Source of the DNA: JAJPHF01 sp035293805
GTDB taxonomy: Bacteria; Chloroflexota; UBA6077; JAJPHF01
Assembly: GCA_035293805.1 (NCBI GenBank)
Contig: DATGMD010000079.1
Span: forward strand, 29,966 to 93,965
Direction of reading: 5' to 3'
DNA: 64,000 bases
The notes beneath the pieces are model-generated. The model made no database searches and was not told the origin of the DNA. It saw only the letters and a program-made list of their open reading frames with translations. Below, piece after piece: positions 59,428-64,000 of the stretch. Each line of letters starts with the position of its first letter. Within the stretch, counting starts at the first letter, position 1. A program made the translations under genes and the position numbers.

Positions 59428-60396
59428 GTGAAGCGGGCAGTCCTGACGGGCGGCACCGGCTTCGTCGGCGCTAGCCTGGCCCGGCGGCTTCTGCGCGACG
59501 GCCACGAGGTCCACCTGCTGGTCCGCCCCGAACACGCGCGCTGGCGCATCGCCGACATCCTCGCCGACGTGCGCCTGCACCTGGTCGACCTTGGCGACCT
59601 GACAGCGCTCACCGAGACCCTGGGGCGTATTCGACCCGATTGGGTGTTCCATCTGGCCGCCTATGGGGCGTACTCATCACAGACCGACCTCGACCGGATG
59701 CTGCAGACCAACGTCCTGGGGACCATCAATCTCGTGCGGGCCGGCCTGCGCCACGGCTTTGAGGCCTTCGTCAACACCGGCTCGTCCTCCGAGTACGGCT
59801 ACCAGGACCACCCGCCAGCCGAGTCGGAGCTGATCGAGCCGAACAGCCATTACGCGGTCACGAAAGCCTCGGCCACCTTGTTCTGCCGCTACACGGCCCA
59901 GAGCGAGGGCGTCCGCCTGCCCACGTTGCGGCTATACTCGGTGTACGGCCCCTGGGAGGAGCCCACGCGTCTACTCCCGACGCTGATCGTCCGCGGGCTC
60001 CAGGGACGCTTGCCGCCCCTCGTCAACCCCGCGGTCGGACGCGATTTCGTGTACGCCGAGGACGTGAACGACGCCTACTTGTTGGCCGCCACGCGGCCCG
60101 AGCAGGAGCCAGGGGCCGTCTACAACATCGGCAGCGGTGCGCAGACGACAATCCGCGATGCGGTCGACGTGGCGCGGCGGGTGCTACACATTCCCGAGGA
60201 GCCAGTTTGGGGCTCGATGCCCGACCGCCGCTGGGACACCCAGGTGTGGGTGGGCGACAACCGCAAGGCACGCCAGGCGCTCGGCTGGGAGCCGCGCATG
60301 GGATTCGAGGACGGGTTTCGTCTGTTCGCCGCCTGGCTCCGAGACCATCCGTCGCACCGAGCCTACTATGAGCAGCGCGTGGGGGCACCGGACTAG
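59428..60396 (+). CDS. NAD-dependent nucleoside-diphosphate-sugar epimerase/dehydratase
   Basis: A 322-residue short-chain (extended) dehydrogenase. NAD motif 'GGTGFVG' at residues 8-14, 'FHLAAYG', the active-site 'NTGSSSEYG' and catalytic Tyr-Lys in 'SHYAVTKAS', then 'RLYSVYGPWE' and 'GRDFVYAEDVNDAYL'. It modifies a nucleotide sugar (epimerisation, dehydration or reduction). GTG start 3 bases after the sulfotransferase stop. Confidence 0.92.
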   Translation: MKRAVLTGGTGFVGASLARRLLRDGHEVHLLVRPEHARWRIADILADVRLHLVDLGDLTALTETLGRIRPDWVFHLAAYGAYSSQTDLDRMLQTNVLGTINLVRAGLRHGFEAFVNTGSSSEYGYQDHPPAESELIEPNSHYAVTKASATLFCRYTAQSEGVRLPTLRLYSVYGPWEEPTRLLPTLIVRGLQGRLPPLVNPAVGRDFVYAEDVNDAYLLAATRPEQEPGAVYNIGSGAQTTIRDAVDVARRVLHIPEEPVWGSMPDRRWDTQVWVGDNRKARQALGWEPRMGFEDGFRLFAAWLRDHPSHRAYYEQRVGAPD

Positions 60397-60465
60397 GTGC
60401 CCGGGGCGACGGGGGGCTGGCGGATTTGCCGCGTCGGGGACCGCACGGCCGCCCGCCGCGGCCGC

Positions 60466-60500
60466 TACAATGGTCGGGCCGCGCGGCGCGCTTGTACAAT
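60466..60500 (+). promoter_or_regulatory. Two -10-like boxes before the exporter genes
   Basis: TACAAT occurs twice, at 60466-60471 and 60495-60500, in the 192-base gap between the epimerase stop and the permease start. Neither has a clear -35 box. They could give the exporter its own promoter within the cluster. Confidence 0.4.
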
Positions 60501-60588
60501 ACCGGGCTGGGCCGCTTCGCCCGTGCCGCCGCGCGCCGGCGCGCGGCGGTCCGAGACGTCGGCGGCTGACGCGGAGGCAGGTGACGCT

Positions 60589-61452
60589 GTGGCAGGCTAC
60601 GTGACCAGCGGCGCGGGCTTGGCCCCCCGCGGGGCCGCGTCGCTGTCGCCGCTGGCAGCAGCGCGCGACCTTTGGCGATCCCGCGATTTGATTCGCCAGC
60701 TCAGTCGGCGCGAGGTGCAGCAACGCTATCGGGGCTCGTTCCTTGGCATCGCCTGGTCGATGATCACCCCGCTACTCATGCTGGCGGCGTATACTTTCGT
60801 CTTCTCCGTGATCTTCCAGGCCCGCTGGTCCATCGGCAACCAGCCGGCCGCGACCGGGGAGGCGGCGCTGATTCTTTTCGCGGGGCTCATCCCCTTCAGC
60901 CTCTTCGCGGAGTGTCTGACCCGCGCGCCGAATCTGGTCGTCGCCGTGCCCAACTACGTGAAGAAGGTCGTCTTCCCGCTAGAGACGCTGCCCGTGGTCC
61001 AGGTCAGCTCGGCGTGCATCCACTCCTTGATCGGCGTGAGCGTCTTACTGCTGGCGGAGGTCATCCTGTTGCGGTCGCTGCCGCCGACGCTGCTCTTGCT
61101 TCCGCTCGCGTACCTGCCGCTCGTCCTGCTGGCCCTGGGGACCACCTGGCTGTTGGCTGCGCTCTGCGTCTATCTCCGCGACGTCGGCCACGCGATCGGC
61201 GTGCTGGCGCAAGTGCTGCTGTTCTTCACCCCGATCTTCTACCCGGTCAGCGCGGCACCGGGGTGGCTGCGTCCGCTGTTCGCGCTGAACCCGCTCACCA
61301 CGATCGTGGACGGCTTCCGGGCCGCGCTGCTCGGCGACCCGGCGTTTCCTTGGACGGCCTGGACCGTCTGGACGGCCCTCGCCGCGCTGGCCGCCTACCT
61401 GGGGTACTGCTGGTTCGTCGCCAACGAGCCCGGCTTTGCCGACGTGCTTTAG
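60589..61452 (+). CDS. ABC-2 type polysaccharide export permease (Wzm-like)
   Basis: A 287-residue inner-membrane protein with six predicted helices. 'LIRQLSRREVQQRYRGSFLGIAWSMITPLLMLAAYTFVFSVIF' is the conserved start of the O-antigen/teichoic-acid exporter family. 'ALCVYLRDVGHAIGVLAQVLLFFTPIFYPVSAAP' and 'LNPLTTIVDGFRAALLG' follow. The GTG at 60589 has GGAGG 11 nt upstream; the frame is open further upstream but the extra residues look non-coding. Confidence 0.93.
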   Translation: MAGYVTSGAGLAPRGAASLSPLAAARDLWRSRDLIRQLSRREVQQRYRGSFLGIAWSMITPLLMLAAYTFVFSVIFQARWSIGNQPAATGEAALILFAGLIPFSLFAECLTRAPNLVVAVPNYVKKVVFPLETLPVVQVSSACIHSLIGVSVLLLAEVILLRSLPPTLLLLPLAYLPLVLLALGTTWLLAALCVYLRDVGHAIGVLAQVLLFFTPIFYPVSAAPGWLRPLFALNPLTTIVDGFRAALLGDPAFPWTAWTVWTALAALAAYLGYCWFVANEPGFADVL

Positions 61453-61477
61453 CCGGCAGGACGAGGGGACCGACTGG

Positions 61478-62770
61478 GTGGATGTCGTAATCCGCGTCCA
61501 GGACGCCGGGCGCAAGTACACGCTCTATCGACAACCTCTCGACCGGCTCAAGGAGCTGGTCCGTCGGCGTTCCTACCACCGCGACTTCTGGGCGCTCCAG
61601 GACGTGAGTTTCCGCATTCGCCGCGGTGAGACGGTCGGCATCGTCGGGCAGAACGGCTCCGGCAAGAGTACCCTCCTGCAAATCCTGGCGGGCGTGCTCA
61701 CGCCGTCGCGGGGCCGGGTGGAGGTGCAGGGGCGCGTGGCGGCGCTCTTGGAGCTGGGGGCCGGCTTCAATCCGGAGTTCACCGGGCGTGAGAACGCCCT
61801 CTTGAACGGCGCGATCCTCGGCATCCCGGAGGCGGAGATGCGGGAGCGCCTGGGCGAGATCGCCAAGTTTGCGGAGATCGGCGATTTCTTCGACCGGCCG
61901 GTGAAGACCTACTCGAGCGGGATGTACGTGCGCCTGGCCTTTGCCACGGCGATCAGCGTGGAGCCGGACGTCCTGCTGGTAGACGAGGCGTTGGCCGTCG
62001 GTGACGCGCAATTCCAGCACCGCTGTATGCTGCGGATGGCGGACCTGCAGCGCCGCGGCGTCACGATGGTGATCGTGTCGCACGATGCGGCCGCGATCAA
62101 GCGGCTCTGCCAGCGGGCCATCTGGCTGGACGCCGGCCGGATGATCGATGACGGCCATCCCGAGCGCGTCGTGGCCCGCTACCTAGCCGCCGTGTTTGAC
62201 CAGCCCGAACAGCCCGAGCCGTGCGCGCCCGCGGAACCCGCGCCCGCCGTCCCGCTGGGCCGCGGGCTAAACCCACCGCACGTCGACCGGCGCTTCGGCA
62301 ACGGCGACGCCGAGATAGTGGGCGTTGGCCTGTTCGATGAGAACGACCTGCCGACGGGCAGCGTCAGCCACGGCCGGCCGTTCGCGCTCCATGTCCAGGT
62401 CGCGTTTCGCCGGCCCGTCGCGCGGCCGATGGTCGGCTTCGTGCTGCGCGATCGCCTCGGCACGGACCTCGCCAGCACCAATACGACCTTCGAGGGCTAC
62501 CCGCTGCCGGCGGCGCGGCCGGGGGACGTCTACACGGTGCGCTTCCGATGCGAGCCGCCGCTGCTGCACCCCGGCTATTACGCCCTCTCGGTCACCGCCG
62601 CCGACGGCACCCTGGACGCCTACGCGATGAACGACTGGATCGACAACGCGCTCACCCTCGAGCTGCTGGGCGAAGTTCCCGTCGTCACGTTGCTGCGCTT
62701 TCCCATCCGCTGCGAGCTAGAGCGGCAGACAACCGACGCGCGGCCCTGGTCGGCCGCGCCATCGTGCTGA
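61478..62770 (+). CDS. ABC polysaccharide export ATPase with C-terminal glycan-binding domain (Wzt-like)
   Basis: A 430-residue protein. Residues about 1-245 are the ATPase: Walker A 'GIVGQNGSGKSTLLQI', family-specific 'LLELGAGFNPEFTGRENALLNGAILG', a short signature 'YSSGMYVRLAFATAI', Walker B 'VLLVDEALAVGDAQF' and 'VIVSHDAAAIKRLC'. After a Pro/Ala linker, residues about 275-415 form a Wzt C-terminal beta-sandwich ('ALHVQVAFRRPVARPMVGFVLRDRLGTDLASTNT'), which in known exporters recognises the end of the finished glycan. That implies the chain is completed, perhaps capped, before export. GTG start at 61478 by GAGGGG upstream; a TTG at 61436 is an alternative. Confidence 0.93.
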   Translation: MDVVIRVQDAGRKYTLYRQPLDRLKELVRRRSYHRDFWALQDVSFRIRRGETVGIVGQNGSGKSTLLQILAGVLTPSRGRVEVQGRVAALLELGAGFNPEFTGRENALLNGAILGIPEAEMRERLGEIAKFAEIGDFFDRPVKTYSSGMYVRLAFATAISVEPDVLLVDEALAVGDAQFQHRCMLRMADLQRRGVTMVIVSHDAAAIKRLCQRAIWLDAGRMIDDGHPERVVARYLAAVFDQPEQPEPCAPAEPAPAVPLGRGLNPPHVDRRFGNGDAEIVGVGLFDENDLPTGSVSHGRPFALHVQVAFRRPVARPMVGFVLRDRLGTDLASTNTTFEGYPLPAARPGDVYTVRFRCEPPLLHPGYYALSVTAADGTLDAYAMNDWIDNALTLELLGEVPVVTLLRFPIRCELERQTTDARPWSAAPSC

Positions 62771-62777
62771 GGCCACC

Positions 62778-64000
62778 GTGCGGCTACGCTCTGCGGCCGG
62801 CTCGGCGCCCCCGCCCGCGTGCGCCCCGCGCACTGCCGCGCCGGCTAACCTGCGCCCAGGGTCTCTGGGGCCGCGCGACGCGGTAGGCTCGCCCCCGACT
62901 ACTCCTCTCGACAGCGCTGGGCACTGGCGCGAGAGCGCGGTCCTAGTCGCCGTGGGAGGCCTAGTGGTGCTGACGATGACCTTGCCCGCATTTGGGGCGT
63001 ATTTCTTTGCCGAGAACTTCCTGTACGTCGGGAAGTATCGCGCCTTCGGCGACGACTTCTGGCGCGCGGTCTTCAGCCCGACAGATGACGTGTTCTTTCG
63101 GCCCTTCTTCACCGCCACTGGCCTGTTGTGGGAACTCTGGACGCCGCTGGACCCCTGGCTCTACCACGCGCGCAACTTGGCGTTGACCATCCTCAACCTA
63201 CTGCTCCTCGCACGGGTGCTTACCTATCTCGTCCGCAGCCGGGCGGGGCGCGTCGCCGGCCTTGCACTGTTCATAGTTTCTAAGGTCCACTTCACGGCGA
63301 TCGGCTACGTGACGGTCTTCGAGTCGATCCAGAGCCTGACCTTGCTCCTCGCGACGCTTCTCTGCTTCCTGCGCTATCGTGCGTACGGACGGAGGCTCGA
63401 CTATGCGCTCGGCCTGCTGTGCGGCAGCTTGGCGGTCTTCACGAAGGACTACGGGCTGGCGATCCTTGCCGTGCTGGCCGCGCTGGCGGCAACCACCGCG
63501 GCCTCCTCGGCCACGTGGCGCGCGACGGCGAAATGGTGGGGCATCCGCCTGGCGCCTCTGCTGCTCGTCGCGGTGGCGTACCTCGGCGCACGGGCTAGCG
63601 CGGTAGGATTGGTCCCGCCTGCCGATCCGAGCGGCGTCTCCGAGCACGCCGCCTATGCGCCCCAGCTTTCGCCTGACATCACCAGCACTAAACTGCTGGT
63701 GCTCGCCTCCACGATGGCGAACCTGTCGTATGGGCGCAGCGATGTGACCGGCGCAGGCGGGCTGAGCGTTGCCGTCGGCTGGCTGCCCACACGCCTGCGT
63801 GCAGCGGCCCCTTGGGTAGACCACGCCTTGCTTGGCGGGTTTCTGGTGCTCACGGCGATCACGCTGTGGGCGGGGCGGGGGGCGCGGTGGCGGCTGCTGC
63901 TGCCGTTGGTCTGGATCGCCGCCTACTTCGGCCCCACCCTCCTCACCCGCAACATCCAGATGTACTACCTCTACGAGGTGCTCGCCGGCGCCGCCGTGCT
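62778..64000 (+). CDS. Polytopic membrane protein, partial (possible lipid-linked-sugar glycosyltransferase)
   Basis: Open from a GTG at 62778 (7 bases after the Wzt-like gene) to the end of the window, 407 codons, no stop reached. After an Ala/Pro-rich N-terminus of about 50 residues the protein has many hydrophobic helices ('SAVLVAVGGLVVLTMTLPAF', 'NLALTILNLLLLARVLTYLV', 'LLLPLVWIAAYFGPTLLT'). The soluble loop 'GKYRAFGDDFWRAVFSPTDDVFFRPFF' is acidic and aromatic, as in the first periplasmic loop of GT-C/GT39-like proteins, but I see no certain family motif. Its place in the glycan cluster suggests glycan assembly or modification at the membrane. Confidence 0.75.
   Translation, partial: MRLRSAAGSAPPPACAPRTAAPANLRPGSLGPRDAVGSPPTTPLDSAGHWRESAVLVAVGGLVVLTMTLPAFGAYFFAENFLYVGKYRAFGDDFWRAVFSPTDDVFFRPFFTATGLLWELWTPLDPWLYHARNLALTILNLLLLARVLTYLVRSRAGRVAGLALFIVSKVHFTAIGYVTVFESIQSLTLLLATLLCFLRYRAYGRRLDYALGLLCGSLAVFTKDYGLAILAVLAALAATTAASSATWRATAKWWGIRLAPLLLVAVAYLGARASAVGLVPPADPSGVSEHAAYAPQLSPDITSTKLLVLASTMANLSYGRSDVTGAGGLSVAVGWLPTRLRAAAPWVDHALLGGFLVLTAITLWAGRGARWRLLLPLVWIAAYFGPTLLTRNIQMYYLYEVLAGAAV

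Overview
The window is a GC-rich (about 70 %) bacterial chromosome segment with short intergenic gaps, many 1-4 bp start/stop overlaps, GTG/TTG starts mixed with ATG, AGGAGG-type ribosome binding sites and sigma70-like promoters. The gene content (proline/threonine-rich extracytoplasmic proteins, a three-part transcarboxylase set, a LutC/LutBA lactate-oxidation set, MoaA, trigger factor-ClpP-ClpX in one line, many MFS and DMT carriers, an ABC-exported surface glycan) fits the phylum Chloroflexota best. This is an inference from style and content; no rRNA or universal marker phylogeny is available. I see no transposase, integrase, phage gene or CRISPR array.

Layout. 1-3680: exported proteins (a partial protein with two Ig-like repeats, a small secreted protein, a FecR-domain protein with a Pro/Thr tail), then an M20 dipeptidase. 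5125-8813: promoter, biotin carrier, 5S-type and 12S-type carboxyltransferases, together a probable methylmalonyl-CoA:pyruvate transcarboxylase. 8925-13000: small exported protein, DUF1028 protein, aspartate dehydrogenase and gamma-glutamyltransferase. 13036-16647: ABM-like protein, LutC and a LutB-LutA fusion. 17025-23572: exported protein, MoaA, Nudix, a minus-strand operon with an aberrant IscU/NifU scaffold and a DsrE protein, an ArgE/DapE-like deacylase, a zinc-ribbon protein and D-aminoacyl-tRNA deacylase. 24625-28114: clpX, clpP, tig and tRNA-Gly(GCC). 28330-33135: CbiX-like chelatase, then an operon of amidohydrolase, DMT carrier, MFS carrier and asparaginase-like protein. 33336-36027: sulfite reductase with a striking control region. 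36156-44341: DUF72, MFS, purH, a CysQ-like/ADP-ribosylglycohydrolase fusion, an orphan HicB-like protein and an E1 alpha/beta dehydrogenase pair. 45199-54518: an uptake and oxidation cluster (2-hydroxyacid dehydrogenase, two lipoprotein binding proteins, a NitT/TauT-type ABC pair, a cyclase-family hydrolase, two zinc alcohol dehydrogenases). 54771-64000: a surface polysaccharide cluster (two-subunit transketolase, GT2, DUF4915 protein, sulfotransferase, epimerase, Wzm/Wzt exporter, polytopic membrane protein running off the end).

The most interesting signal is upstream of sulfite reductase (35889-36027, minus strand). A promoter with a perfect palindrome filling its spacer lies exactly 7 nt before the ATG of a 23-codon reading frame ending Phe-Cys-Arg-stop. 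Its stop codon is the first part of a 10-bp GC hairpin. This looks like a leaderless cysteine-sensing leader peptide and attenuator combined with a repressor operator, analogous to the leaderless cysteine attenuators known from mycobacteria. Other notable points are the CysQ-ADP-ribosylglycohydrolase fusion, the LutB-LutA fusion, a scaffold protein that has lost one cluster-ligand Cys and the adjacent Asp, a heptamer-repeat giant hairpin inside the catabolic operon and a perfect 24-bp inverted repeat between convergent genes.
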